This document shows, in pieces, positions 21,285 through 34,748 of a DNA stretch of 64,000 nucleotides. Below the pieces are notes generated by a model. That model had not been told where the DNA came from. It worked only from the letters and a program-made list of their open reading frames with translations, and ran no database searches. A program made the position numbers and the translations under genes. Positions within the stretch are counted from its first letter, which is position 1, and the number at the start of each line of letters is the position of its first letter. Source of the stretch: Phaeosaccion multiseriatum (Eukaryota; Ochrophyta, other classes); assembly GCA_965112735.1 (NCBI GenBank), contig OZ218958.1:3162001-3226000 (forward strand), given 5' to 3'.

Positions 21285-22221
21285 GGTGCAGTCGAGAGGG
21301 CGTCTGACACTTAATGATGCAAACATTTTCCACGTTAAGCTATACATATATAAGGGTGTAGTATATGTAGTATAATGGCGAGTAGAGCGAATGACGCAGT
21401 CATGTATTGCAGAGACGTGTTTTGCGTACACTGGCTGTGCGCTGTGTGTGGGCGTGGGCCTTCCGCCCCTCTCCATCCCCTCCAAGCCCTCATGCCTCAA
21501 TGCAGAGCCGCGCTCGAAGGGCCTCCGCTGCGTGCCCTACAGGACCTGGTAGAAGTGCACAAGTTCCGACGCTTGGACCCACCTGCACGCACCCCAATCA
21601 TCAAACGTTTGTTCCGCTTTCATGCTGTGCTCTCCTTCAGCACACACACACACACACATACACACCTCTTCCGTTCATCTCCCATCACTCATCAGACGTG
21701 GGCGCACCGCCGTGTTCGGAATGAAACCCGCCAATTCGCCGGGTATTATTACAGCTTCATCTCTCAAAAGGGTTCTTGACCGGGGTGTTGTTCTTCTTTT
21801 TTCGCCAGCCTGTGAGTCAACGAAATTTTGGCCTATTTTTTTTTTTTGTTCTCCCCTTTTTCCTCACACTTCCTCTGGCTGCATAAGGGGAAAGGTAAGC
21901 TGCCCAGGGAGAGGAGGGGCTGGTGCGCTGTGTTGCTTCTGTGCCCTCGCTATGTATACTCTCGGGGTGCTGCAGGCTTGAGTGTTTTGCCAGTGCATTC
22001 GTTGGCAACGTTGCTACTGTGGGGCTGTCTTGGCTTGCTGAAGCTGCCCTTCCTCACGCTCGCACCTACTGAACGACTGAAACCCTCCTCTCTTGTTGAT
22101 CTACTCTCTCCTCCTCGCGCTCTTCGCCGCTTTGTCTCGGCTCTGTCTTACTGTGTGCTGTGTGCTCCCCCAGACACCCAGCGCGGATAGCGCCAAACTG
22201 AATACGAGGCAAGCAAACCTC
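21285..22221. other. Intergenic region and promoter flank of array gene 2
   Basis: No supported gene up to the ATG at 22222. A TATA-like stretch (ACATATATAAGG) lies at 21346-21357, far upstream. From about 21990 the sequence resembles the 5' flank of array gene 1 (CGCACCTACTGA block at 22060), so the proximal promoter and 5' UTR probably lie in 22000-22221. Confidence 0.5.
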
Positions 22222-25200
22222 ATGATGGTTGCCATGCAGGTCAGGGCCGCAACTCTCGCCGCCTTCCTGGCCCTCACCTCCCCCTTCTTCGGTGCCGCCG
22301 CGTCCGGTGACTCCGGATACGAGAGCTGGAACGGCGAGGTCTGCCCTCGCGACTGCCCCCACCCCCTCGTGCCGAGCAAGTGTGTTCCCCTCGATGAGTG
22401 CAAGCTCTTCTCGTGCGACTTCGAGCTGGATGTGCCCACCTGCAGCGGAATGGTCCAGCTGACCCTCTTCGGCGAGTGCGAGGACGGCTCCGGCTCAGGC
22501 TACAGCTGCACCTTCCCGGACGGCCTCGAGGTTCCTCAGAACGGAGAAGACTGCGATGGCACCGGACACCCGCATCGCTCGCTCCTGGGCTGGATGAACA
22601 GGAAGAAGAGCGCCGTGGTTTCTGCGACCGAGACGCTGGAGAAGCTCCTCCCCGTGGGCAGCAGCCCCTGTGGAGAGGGATACACCGTCGTCTTCGACCA
22701 CGACAGCTCCGAGGTGCACTGCTCGCTGTCGGAGGGGCAGCAGGAAGGAGGTCGCGAGCTCAGGACCCGACTGGAAATGGCCAAGACTTACAAGGTGGAC
22801 AATCCAAGGAAGAAGTGCAACGCCGGGCACTACCCCAAGTCGTGCCAGTGCCCCCATCCCGAGCGGTCCGTGTATGGCGACAGCTGCGCCGCCTTCTCTC
22901 ACGACATCCGCGAGCTCTGTTCGCCCGAGGGAGAGTACGAGTGTCGATACACCCCCACACCCGCGCCCACGCCTCAGCCTATCTGGATAAAGCCTCCGAC
23001 CATGAAGGTAAGCAACCACGGCAGTCAGAGGCAGAATGCTTTGCCCGTCGAGCGTGTCTCAGCCTGGCTTTAGTCCTACGCTCCTTGCTGCATCTCGCTT
23101 CTCCCCCGCGTTGCGTCCTCCGTCTCTCGCTGCTCATGAACCGCATCCTTCCCGTCATCCCTTCCCCAACCACAGCCCACACTGACTCCTACCGACGCTC
23201 CCACGCCCGCCCCGACCATGAAGGTATGAGATCACAACGGTCAGAGGCAGCGTGCTTTGCCCGTTGAGCTCGTACCTCAGCCTTGCTTCATTCCTACGCT
23301 CCCTTCTGAGTCTCGCTTCTCCCCGGCTTTGCTTCCTCCTCGTCTCCTCGCTGCCCCGCATCTTTCCCGTCCTCGTTGCCCCGCGCACAGCCCACAAAGG
23401 CTCCTACCGACGCTCCCACGCCCGCCCCGACCATGAAGGTAGAGATCACAACCATCAGAGACAGCGTGCTTTGCCCGTTGAGCTCGTACCTCAGCCTTGC
23501 TTCATTCCTACGCTCCCTTCTGAGTCTCGCTTCTCCCCGGCTTTGCTTCCTCCTCGTCTCCTCGCTGCCCCGCATCTTTCCCGTCCTCGTTGCCCCGCGC
23601 ACAGCCCACGAAGGCTCCTACGGACGCTCCCACGCCCGCCCCGACCACGAAGGTAGAGATCACAACCATCAGAGGCAGCGTGCTTTGCCCGTTGAGCTCG
23701 TACCTCAGCCTTGCTTCATTCCTACGCTCCCTGCTGAGTCTCGCTTCTCCCCGGCTTCGCTTCCTCCTCGTCTCCTCGTTACCCCGCATCTTTCCCGTCC
23801 TCGTTGCCCCGCCCACAGCCCACGAAGGCTCCTACCGACGCTCCCACGCCCGCCCCGACCATGAAGGTATGAGATCACAACAGTCAGAGACAGCGTGCTT
23901 TGCCCGTTGAGCTCGTACCTCAGCCTTGCTTCATTCCTACGCTCCCTGCTGAGTCTCGCTTCTCCCCGGCTTTGCGTCCTCCGTCTCTCGCTGCTCATGA
24001 ACCACATCCTTCCCGTCATCCCTTCCCAAACCACAGCCCACGAAGGCTCCTACGGACGCTCCCACGCCCGCCCCGACCATGAAGGTAAGAGATCACAACC
24101 ATCAGAGGCAGCGTGCTTTGCCCGTTGAGCTCGTACCTCAGCCTTGCTTCATTCCTACGCTCCCTGCTGAGTCTCGCTTCTCCCCGGCTTCTTCCTCCTC
24201 GTCTCCTCGCTGCCCCGCATCTTTCCCGTCCTCGTTGCCCCGCGCACAGCCCACGAAGGCTCCTACGGACGCTCCCACGCCCGCCCCGACCATGAAGGTA
24301 GAGATCACAACAGTCAGAGACAGCGTGCTTTGCCCGTTGAGCTCGTACCTCAGCCTTGCTTCATTCCTACGCTCCCTGCTGAGTCTCGCTTCTCCCCGGC
24401 TTTGCTTCCTCTTCGTCTCCTCGCTGCCCCGCATCTTTCCCGTCCTCGTTGCCCCGCGCACAGCCCACGAAGGCTCCTACCGACGCTCCCACGCCCGCCC
24501 CGACCATGAAGGTATGAGATCACAACCATCAGAGGCAGCGTGCTTTGCCCGTTGAGCTCGTACCTCAGCCTTGCTTCATTCCTACGCTCCCTTCTGAGTC
24601 TCGCTTCTCCCCGGCTTTGCTTCCTCCTCGTCTCCTCGCTGCCCCGCATCTTTCCCGTCCTCGTTGCCCCGCGCACAGCCCACGAAGGCTCCTACCGACG
24701 CTCCCACGCCCGCCCCGACCATGAAGGTAGAGATCACAACAGTCAGAGGCAGCGTGCTTTGCCCGTTGAGCTCGTACCTCAGCCTTGCTTCATTCCTACG
24801 CTCCCTGCTGAGTCTCGCTTCTCCCCGGCTTTGCTTCCTCCTCGTCTCCTCGCTGCCCCGCATCTTTCCCGTCCTCGTTGCCCCGCGCACAGCCCACAAA
24901 GGCTCCTACCGACGCTCCCACGCCCGCCCCGACCATGAAGGTAGAGATCACAACCATCAGAGACAGCGTGCTTTGCCCGTTGAGGTCGTACCTCAGCCTT
25001 GCTTCATTCCTACGCTCCCTGTTGAGTCTCGCTTCTCCCCGGCTTTGCTTCCTCTTCGTCTCCTCGCTGCCCCGCATCTTTCCCGTCCTCGTTGCCCCGC
25101 GCACAGCCCACGAAGGCTCCTACGGACGCTCCCACGCCCGCCCCGACCATGAAGGTAGAGACCACAACAGTCAGAGACAGCGTGCTTTGCCCGTTGAGCT

Positions 25201-26449
25201 CGTACCTCAGCCTTGCTTCATTCCTACGCTCCCTGCTGAGTCTCGCTTCTCCCCGGCTTCGCTTCCTCCTCGTCTCCTCGCTGCCCCGCATCTTTCCCGT
25301 CCTCGTTGCCCCGCGCACAGCCCACGAAGGCTCCTACCGACGCTCCCACGCCCGCCCCGACCATGAAGGTAAGAGATCACAACAGTCAGAGACAGCGTGC
25401 TTTGCCCGTTGAGCTCGTATCTCAGCCTTGCTTCATTCCTACGCTCCCTGCTGAGTCTCGCTTCTCCCCGGCTTTGCTTCCTCCTCGTCTCCTCGCTGCC
25501 CCGCATCTTTCCCGTCCTCGTTGCCCCGTGCACAGCCCACGAAGGCTCCTACCGACGCTCCCACGCCCGCCCCGACCATGAAGGTAGAGATCACAACCAT
25601 CAGAGACAGCGTGCTTTGCCCGTTGAGCTCGTACCTCAGCCTTGCTTCATTCCTACGCTCCCTTCTGAGTCTCGCTTCTCCCCGGCTTTGCTTCCTCCGT
25701 CTCTCGCCGCTCATGAACCGCATCCTTCCCGTCATCCCTTCCCAAACCACAGCCCACGAAGGCTCCTACGGACGCTCCCACGCCCGCCCCGACCATAGAG
25801 GTAAGAGATCACAACCATCAGAGGCAGCGTGCTTTGCCCGTTGAGCTCGTACCTCAGCCTTGCTTCATTCCTACGCTCCCTGCTGAGTCTCGCTTCTCCC
25901 CGGCTTTGCTTCCTCCTCGTCTCCTCGCTGCCCCGCATCTTTCCCGTCCTCGTTGCCCCGCGCACAGCCCACGAAGGCTCCTACCGACGCTCCCACGCCC
26001 GCCCCGACCATGAAGGTAAGAGATCACAGCGGTCAGAGACAGCGTGCTTTGCCCGTTGAGCTCGTACCTCAGCATTGCTTTAGTCCTACGCTCCCTGCTG
26101 AGTCTCGCTTCTCCCCGGCTTTGCTTCCTCCGTCTCTCGCCGCTCATGAACCACATCCTTCCCGTCATCCCTTCCCAAACCACAGCCCACGATGGCTCCC
26201 ACCCCCACGCCGGTCTGGACGCGGCCCCCCACGAAGGCTCCCGTCTGGCAGTCGGTACCCTACTACCCCTCCTCTAAGGACAGCGACTCAAAGGAATCGG
26301 ATTCCTCCTCCGACGACAAGCACAAAAAGCACCACAAGAGAAAGAGCAAGAAGAGCAAGCGGAAGAGAAGGGGCAAGGGCAAGGGCAAAGGAAAGGCCAA
26401 AGGAAATCGCAAGGGCAAGGGGGGCAAGGGAGGCAAGTGGTCTTGGTGA
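22222..26449 (+). CDS. Array gene 2: secreted Cys-rich head, micro-exon array, Lys-rich tail
   Basis: Sixteen exons closing in phase give about 573 residues. Exon 1 (22222-23007) encodes a signal peptide similar to gene 1 (QVRAATLAAFLALTSPFFG) and a Cys-rich region (CPRDCPHPL, CTFPDGLEVPQNGEDC, CQCPHPERSVYGDSC). Fourteen 48-nt exons start at 23176, 23391, 23605, 23819, 24037, 24250, 24464, 24679, 24893, 25107, 25321, 25536, 25753 and 25968. Each encodes a 16-residue PTKAPTDAPTPAPTMK-like module. The last exon (26186-26449) adds PVW motifs, an acidic Ser stretch and a Lys/Gly tail (RRGKGKGKGKAKGNRKGKGG). Exported structural or surface function is likely but not shown. Confidence 0.88.
23008..26185 (+). 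repeat. Tandem 48-nt exon array in gene 2
   Basis: Fourteen direct units of about 214-218 bp, each a 48-nt exon plus an intron of about 166 bp. Two intron subtypes alternate irregularly: one with CTCGTCTCCTCGCTGCCCCG and one with CTGCTCATGAACC(G/A)CATCC. Donors vary between GTAGAG, GTATGAG and GTAAGAG, while acceptors are uniformly CACAG before CCC. One exon (25753-25800) ends ATAGAG instead of ATGAAG, so its module ends Ile-Glu. Confidence 0.92.
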
Positions 26450-26665
26450 CTCATATCATATCATTGATGCTTCCATGACTTTGTTTTAATTTCTATGTTT
26501 CAAATCAAATACTTCCATGACTTGTTTGCTCTCGCTCTCCTCCTATGGCCGCTTGTATTGTCGAATGCCCTGGCGCACCTCACGACCTCCTTCGTACGTG
26601 GACAAGTAACAAGTAACAATTGAGTACATTCTTATTGAGCTGCTGCCACGCGCTTGCTTCGCACC

Positions 26666-26757
<92 letters not shown>

Positions 26758-27336
26758 TTCCGGCGTTCCGGAGCCCTAGTCGTTTCCACTCATCACGGGA
26801 GAGGCTCGACGACCGTTCCCCGGGCCTTCCCTTGGACAAACTACCTCGCTCGCGTCTCCCGCTTCCCCCGTCCCCTCGTCCCTCTCCGCCTCGCTTCCTC
26901 TCCCCCTCTGAGGTCCACGTACAACAAGTTCTTGCTGACGAGCTGACGAGCCCGCTTGCTTCGCATTCTGTCACTGACGCCCGCTTTCACTTCGACACCC
27001 CCTCAGCTCTCTCAACATCTCGCTCCCCGTCGTTCACAGTAACCTTGCTCCAACTCGCTCTGGCCTCAGCTCTCTCTCCTCGCTCTACGCCTCCCTTCCT
27101 CTCTCTCGCTCACCCGCCGACCTCTTTCGCATCTTCCCTCCCTGCAATCAATCCACCACTCGGCTTCCGTCGCGTACTCCCTCCCATGCAAACCTTTGCA
27201 ACAGTGCCGCCTTCCTCTGCCATACTTTGCTTCCTTCTTCCTCCTCGATACCCGCCCCCGTTCTTCCCTTCCGCCTTCCCGGACCCCTGCGACACGTGGA
27301 TGTCGTCCCCTCCCCAATTCCACTCCGCAATCTCTC
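26450..27336. other. 3' flank of gene 2, (GT)n, and 3' flank of XRN1
   Basis: Convergent ends of array gene 2 (+) and XRN1 (-). It includes a dispersed repeat (26602-26655, CAATTGAGTACATTCTTATT and CGCGCTTGCTTCGCACC), a GT microsatellite (26669-26756) and, from about 26760, the sequence duplicated in inverted orientation at 11870-12450. No separate gene is supported. Confidence 0.6.
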
Positions 27337-29296
27337 TCACGCTTCGGCAGCAGTGGTAGCAGGGGCACTCGCAGAAGCAGACGTGGAGGCTCTCTTCGCT
27401 CTCAGCAGAGCCTTGCTCGGGATCATGAGGCCTCCGCTCGAGAGGGAGGCCCTCCTCGGGGCCGCCACAGTTGCAGCGGCAGCAGCAGCGGCAGCAGGGG
27501 CAGCAGGGGCAGCAGGGGCAGCAGCCCCGTTGGGTGCCGTCCCCGCCTCTGCGTCGCCCTTGGCCTTGCCTTGCTTGCCTTGCTTGCCTTGCTTGCCTCC
27601 TCCTCCCTTGCCCTTACCCGCGGCTGCCCCTGCTCCTGCCGCAGCCTCTGCGGGCGTGGGGGCAATGCCAAAGTCGATGGACGGCGCTCCCTTAGCAGCA
27701 CCTCCTGCACGCCCCCCCCTCGCTCGCTGCCCCTGTTGCTGTGGTGGTGGTGGTGGCATCTGCAGGGGCGGCACCATGCCCATTCCCATCCCGGCTCCCC
27801 CAGGCACTCCCCCGGCCATGAGTTGCATGGGCATTGGGGGAATATACCCGCCCGGGCCCGGAGGACCACTCACGTAACCCCCCGGGCGTCCTCCGGCCAT
27901 CTGCGGCGGCATCATCCCCCCCTGGAGCTGCTGCAGAAACATCATATGGTTGTGCATATGCATCTGTTGCTGCTGGTGGTGGTGGAGCATCTGCTGGTGA
28001 TGTAACTGCTGCTCCTGAGGGGTCAGCTGCTGCTGCGGGGGCGGTGGCGGCGGCGGCTGACTCTGACCCTGACCCTGACCTTGACCCTGACCTTGACCCT
28101 GACCTTGACCCTGACCTTGACCTTGACCAGCAGCAGGGGGTGCAAGAAGGAAAGGGGGCGTGGACGAGGCCCCCATCCCCTCTTCTCCAGCCCCTCCTGC
28201 CCTTCCTGCCCCTCCTGCCCCTCCTGCCCCTCCTGCCCCTCCTGCCCCTCCTCCAGCCCCTCCTCCTCCTCCTGTTCCTCCGCCGAGCCCGAGCCCAAGC
28301 AATCCCTTGAGATGGTCTGCCTGCTGCTGCGCCTGCTGCTGCCCCTCCGTTCGAGGCGGTGGAGGGGCTGAGAGGGGCGATTCTCTCTGCTGCTGCTCCT
28401 GTCCCAGACCCTGCTCCCCGCCCCCCAAACTCATCGACCCGAGCCCCAAGTTCCCAATGCCCCCAATGCCCAGCATTCCCTTCAAGCTCTCCGACTGAGC
28501 CTGCAGGGCGCTCTCATGGACGCCCGCGGACTGCCCCTGCTGCTGTGCCGTGGCTCCTCCTCCCTGCCGCCGCTCGTCTCCTCCTTCATTCCCCGCCTGC
28601 CCGCCAGCCTGCTCGCCGCCCTGCCCGCTTCCCTGCTGCTGCTGCTGCGGTTGCTGTTGCTCAACCGTCCGACCTCCTCCCGCTTGCTCCTGAAGGCCTC
28701 CCGGCGCTTGACTGCCCTTCAGCGGGGTCGTTGAGCGAGAACCGCTGGCGCTGCCTCCTCCCACTCCCCTCATTAGCTTGAGCTTTGTGCGCTCCTTCTC
28801 CACTCCTCCCAATTTCGCACCACCCTCGCCGTCTGCGAGCAGCGAAGGAGGAGTCGTCCCCGGTATCCTCACGCCCCTTCCCGCTCCAAAGCCCCTCGTG
28901 CCGTCGGGGCCGAGTGAGCTTCGATAGCGGGGAGGAACGGCAGAGTGTTGAGAGCCGCCACGCCCGCGCCTTTGGGGGCTGGACAGGTTGGGGCTCGTTG
29001 TGCCGCCATGTGTGACCGCCTCATCCCCCACTTGTGGAGAAATATCGAGTGCCTGGAGAAGCACATTGCCATTGCTTGTGGCTGGGCCAGTGGAAGGGGG
29101 CGCGTCAGGGGCAGAAGCAGCTGCGGCAGCGAGGGCGGCTGCCGATGCAGCAGACGCGGCTCCGGATGCCTCGACTGCCGCCGCAGGAGAGGCACCTACT
29201 GTATCACCAACTTGCTTGGCAGCACTTGCCCCCGCCGCCACCGCCTCCGCCTCCCTCGCGTCCCCGCCTTCCTGCTGCGGCACCACCACCTGGGTG

Positions 29297-29328
<32 letters not shown>

Positions 29329-29699
29329 CGAGTCTATCATTCGAGCCCGTGCGTTGTCCAGCATAGCCAAGAGGGCCCCTGCCTCGGGGTTCAGTGCTGA
29401 ATCACCAACCGGCACTGTTGCAGCTTCTGTGGCCGCTGCTCCTGCCGCCGGCGCCTTCCCTTCACGGGTCTTTGCCCCAGCCGTAGACGCTGCTGCTGCT
29501 GCTGCTGCTGCTGCTTCAGGGGTGTGCTCCTTTGGTCTCGCAGACGGCCCTGACCCCCCTGTCTCAGGCAGTGCTGCTGCTGATGGTGAAGCTCCGCCCC
29601 TTCCTCCTCCCCCGGGGGCGGCGACGGGCTCCTTTGCTTCTAGAGATGTGGCCACGGTCGGTGCTGCCCCTCTCGCTGCAGCTGGAGCTGTCGACTCTG

Positions 29700-29751
<52 letters not shown>

Positions 29752-30058
29752 GACCTGCGCCCTGGCCTTGGCCAACAATGCCTTCATATCCGTCTTCGGG
29801 GTCGCTTCTGCCACTGGTGCTCCTGCTGATGCTGCGGCAGCTGTGTCACCAACAGCTGAAGCGGCCACCGATCTTTTCTCCTGTCCCTTTTTGCTGCTGG
29901 TCAGAACGGTCGGAGCAGAGACCTTCCCCTTCGCAGCTCCTCCCCCCGTGCCTTTCTCCTGAGCTTCCTTCGGCTCCTTTTGCTGCTGCTGCTGAGGCTG
30001 CTGAGGCTTGGTCAGGATTTTCATCGTTTGTGCAGGCTTGGCGTCCGCCTCTAGCTGC

Positions 30059-30089
<31 letters not shown>

Positions 30090-33000
30090 TCTTGGAGGCC
30101 TTCCTGCCAGTACCCGCCCCCCCTGCTGTATCACCAACTGCTGCTGCTATCCCCGTGGCCCCGACCGCGCCTGCTTTTCCAGCCTTGTCGGTCGCGGCCT
30201 TCGCCGTAGCAGCCTTATCTTTATCTACCTTAACCTTCGCGGTGGCACCACTCCCCTTCCCCTTCGCATCTTTGGCCTCCGCCTTCTTCCCTGCCCCTGC
30301 CGCCGCCGCGGCTGCTGCTCGAGCCGGGGGCACAGCAATGGCCACTGGGGTGGCTAACTTGGCCTGCTGCTTGGCTTGCTGAGGCGTCTGCTTCTGCTTC
30401 TGCTGGAGCTGCTGCGCTTGCTTCTGCTGAAGCGGCACTTGCGGCTGTGGTGCCTGTTGCTGCGCCTGTTGCTGCACCAGTTGCTGGGCCTGTTTGTGTT
30501 GGAGCAGCAGCTGCTGTTGGTGCTGCTGTATCGCCAACTGCTGTTGCTGCTGCAGCTGCTTTGACTGCTTACTCTGCTTCGGCTGCTGCGACTGAGAGGA
30601 CGACGCCCCTTTCCCCTTCACTCCTGCCGCCGCTGCTGCTGCTCCTCCCATCTTGCTGAGCATCGCCATCTGCGCCTTGGTGTGCACCTTGGCCAGCGCC
30701 GCCCAGGGCACCAACATGCCCCTGTAATTGCCACACATGCCCTGCAGAGTCCCTCCTCCCATAAACTCCTCGTCGAACACCACCTCCACACACCCACTGT
30801 GATGATGACACGCCACCACCGTGCCCCACAGACCAAAGGGCACCCCCCTCGCACTCATATTCACCACTCGGTCTCCCAAGTCCGGCGCTCTTCCAGAGTC
30901 CCCTCCTGACTCCATGGGGGCATCGGTCGTGAGGATGGTGTTGTAGCGCAGCAAGGCCGCCGCGGGGATGCCCCGGACGATCCGCTTGACAATGAGTTGC
31001 TTGCTCACGTTCATGGCGTGGCGGACATCGGCGGCCCTTTCCACGGCTTTGCAGGCCTCGCGGCTCATGGCCACCGTGGTCAGGGGCACGCGGGGCAGCC
31101 CTGTCATATGGGTGGGTGGGTGGGTGACGTGGGTGACGTGGGGGGCAAGGGGCGAGGAGTAAGGGTACACGATGAGTGAGTGGGTGAGTGGATGAGTGAA
31201 GGAGGGATTGAGAGGAGTGGGAGGGAAGAAGAAAGAAGCACACCAGAGGGAAGCAAGGAGGAAGAGAAAAAAGTATGCCATGACAATGCAGTTCCACTTT
31301 CCCTCCTCACCCACGCACGTACCCACCGCGTCCCTCCGCCTCCCCACCCACCTGCCGTCTCAGCCGTCTGCAGCCACTCATACACTCCCTCGATGTAGGC
31401 AGGGCCCCCAGGCCCAAGCAAGCGCGTCGCGTCGTAGAAACGCTCATGCCCGGCGTTGGTCAGCGCGCGGAAGAGCTTCCGAGGGATGGAAGTTACACAC
31501 AAACACACACGTACACATACACGTACAAATACACATACACACGACGTTGATGCGCACACGGGCAAACAGGGGGGGCGGGGAGGGGGGGTTGATATCGTTG
31601 AGGCAATGACACGTCAAATGAAGGACGGGCAGCGGCAAACGGACCGATTTTTCTAATATTTCTTGATGTGATATGGGAAAACGTCCTTCCGCCAACTCCC
31701 TCTCTCTCCTCCTCCTCCTCGTCGTCGTCCTCCTCCTCCCCCCCCCATCACCCTCACCCTCTTCTTCAACCCCCCTCCTCCACCACCACCACCACCACCA
31801 CCCTGCTCTCCCTCGTCCTCCACCTCTCCTCCCTCATACCTGCGGGAACTTTGTCACGTACTCCGCCACAAGCCGCATGGCCTTCTCCGTGAACTCCCAC
31901 CCTGCGCTCTCCGTCCCCTCCTCATCGTCATCCCTTCCCTGCGTCCCAATGATGGTCACCGTATCGCCTGCGCCCCATGCCGCTTGCTGCTTGAGCACGC
32001 TTCTGCTGTAGCCAAGCAGTTGGAATCTGTGGTTCTGCTTGAGATTCAGGCCCAGGTCGTATCTGCCATTTGGGGATGAGAGGGAGGTCGGGGGATGTAT
32101 AGGTGAGGGGGGTATAATTGATTTTGAGTCGGGATGGATGGAAGAGGGACGTGTGTGGGTGAGATGAGGTATTTTATCAGTTCTTCAGGTCTTTGCCTAC
32201 ATCCACTACATCTTTGTCTTTATCAGTTCTTCAGGCCTTCACCTACATCTTGTCTTGTAGTGCATCGCAATACACACACACACACAACTTGTGGACCACA
32301 GGGGGGGGGAGGGAAACGGAAGGCTCTCTCTCACTTCGCTTCACTTCCATGTCAAGCATGTGTCAAGCAAATGTCCGCGAAATTCAAACTCAAGCTCCAA
32401 AATTCACACTCACCTCCCTGGGTCGACGATGCAGCTGCCCACAAGCTTGCCGAACACCGTGGGGTTGATGCCCATCCTCTGATAAATCATATGGGCCGGG
32501 AAGTACTTATCGGCAATGCTGTTGGCCACCGCCAGGCCAAAGGGCGGCTCCACCGGCCGATGTTCCACCTCCACATCCACCTTATCCCCCCTGCTCCCAG
32601 ACACCCCCACCACCTTGCCACAGCAACCCCTCGTCTCGCCAGTTGTGAGGCAGAGTACTCGAGTCCCCACCGCGAATCGCTCCGCCACGGTGACTGCACT
32701 CCTCTCCTGGAAGCGCGGGTCCGGAGCCGGGTCGGACCACATTGTTAGGTGGAGGGGGACGTCGGCTTCGGTGGTGCCGAATACCTGACAGGACAGGACA
32801 GGTCAAACAAAGGGTCAAACAAAAGGTGTGCGGGGCGGGGAGGGGGGGGGAGTGAGTGAGGACGACAAGCAACAGGGTTGGGGTACTTTGCTTGTTGCAC
32901 GGGTTGGTTGTACAGATGGACAACAGCAGGGCTGGTCATGCTCACACCCATCCACACCGTCACTCACCCGCCCACCCCCTCACTCATCCACCCACCCACC

Positions 33001-34704
33001 CACCCACCCACCCACCCCACCCACGCACCAACCCCACCCACTCTCACCCTCACCCTCACCCTCACCCACCTTGGTCACGGCCCCTGTGGCAGGGTCCTGC
33101 TTCATCCCCTGCAGCGGATGCACCCTCAACCTCGCACCCACATGCCCAATGTCCACTCCTCCACTGCCCGCCTTGGCTCGCCCCTGCAGGTACAGGTTCT
33201 GCTCACTCGTGCTCTGCAGCGCCCATCGAGCGGCAACATCGGGCGGGTACTTGCTTGCCACCAGGTACTTGGCAAGGCCGGTGGGGCCCTCTGCCTTCTC
33301 TGCGTCAGTCAGGGGGGCGTAGTTTCGGTCGCGCTTGAGGCGCCACTCGCCTGTGATGTCGCTCACCCCAACGATGCGGGCCTGCGTGTGTGCGTGTATG
33401 TGTGTGTATGTGAGAGAGAGACAGAGAGAGAGTGTGTGTGTGGGTGGGTGGGTGGGTGTGGCGGGTGAAGGGCCGAGTCAGTACTTACTGACGCATGACT
33501 AACGCATACTAAACTGGAAGTCAAAATCTCAAAGAGTTCATCTTCGCCCTCCTTCCCAAGGAAAAGGCAAGAGGCCCACAAATCCAACCCCGCACCCCCA
33601 ACACCCTTGTAAAAAAAAATACAAAAGATAAGAGTATTATGATTAGAGAGGATAAGATCAGATCAGAAAAGAGAAGAGAGGATAAGAGAAGACAAGATAA
33701 GATAAGACCGAGCGAACCTAACCTAACCTACCCTAAACTAATACTCCGAAGTACCTCATGACGTCATGACCTTACCTCGTGCATGACGGGCCAATTGACA
33801 TACACGGCCCTGCCAAGAATGTGCGGTGCGAGCACCTCGGCGGGCGGCAGTGCCTCGGGGCGGCGAAGCTTGAGCACGAGTGTGTTGTAACGGCTCTCGG
33901 TGCCAAACACGTTGAGCTTCACGGGTCGGATCTCGGCAACGTCCATAGGGAGCACGTTAAGGCTAGGGAAACCTGGATAGGGCAGCTGCAGGTGGGTGGG
34001 GTGGAGGGAGAAAAGAGGGGGCGGGGAGGGGAAGAGGAGAGGGTGGGGGATAGGGGAGGGAGAGGGTAGTGAAAGCAGCATGAGACAAGGAAAGACGTAC
34101 CCAACACAAACACTCACACACTCACTCATTCACCAGGCCAGAAATGCCCAACACAAACACTCTTTCTCTCTCACACACACACTCACTCACTCACTCGCTC
34201 ACTCACTCACCACCCCACCCACCTCCTCCCTCCTTCCCTTCCTCACCCCCTCACTCACTCACTCACCGTAGTGCCGTCGCGCAAGACAGAGGTGAAGGCC
34301 GTGGTGCTCTCCACGCTGAAGGGGATGAGCTCACACACAGTGCGGCAGTTACGGATGTCCGACAGTCCAATGTCGTAGTTGCAAGACACCACCGTCTCTC
34401 CTGGCGCGTTCTGCATTCGTTCACAAAAAGGCAACCAGTTACAAATGGCACATGTATGATAGCGGTTGGTGGTGACAAGGGGGGGGCAGCAGAGGACTTT
34501 AGGGTAGAGGCATATGGGAGGAGGGAGACGAGGGAGACGTGGGGCAAGGTTAGGGTTTCCGACACTCCTCCTCCCCTCCTCAACGAATTTGTGAGTGAGT
34601 GAGGAGAGTCACTGGGGCCGTATCACCGGCTCCTCTTAAAGCAAAGCGCGTACACGCACCCGCATAGGCACGCAGGAAGTACGCACAAAGGCACACACAT
34701 ACAT

Positions 34705-34748
<44 letters not shown>

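Noticed and set aside
1586-26449. CRISPR array interpretation of the regular repeats
   Set aside because: Units are 180-300 bp, contain exons and splice sites, and lie in an intron-rich eukaryotic region with no cas genes.
27423-27877. Medium + strand open frames opposite the XRN1 tail
   Set aside because: Antisense of the low-complexity C-terminal exon; no independent start, domain or splice evidence.
33700-33740. Telomere-like CCTAACCTAACCTACCCTAAAC
   Set aside because: Only three imperfect copies inside an XRN1 intron that is otherwise GATAAGA-rich; not an interstitial telomere of meaningful length.
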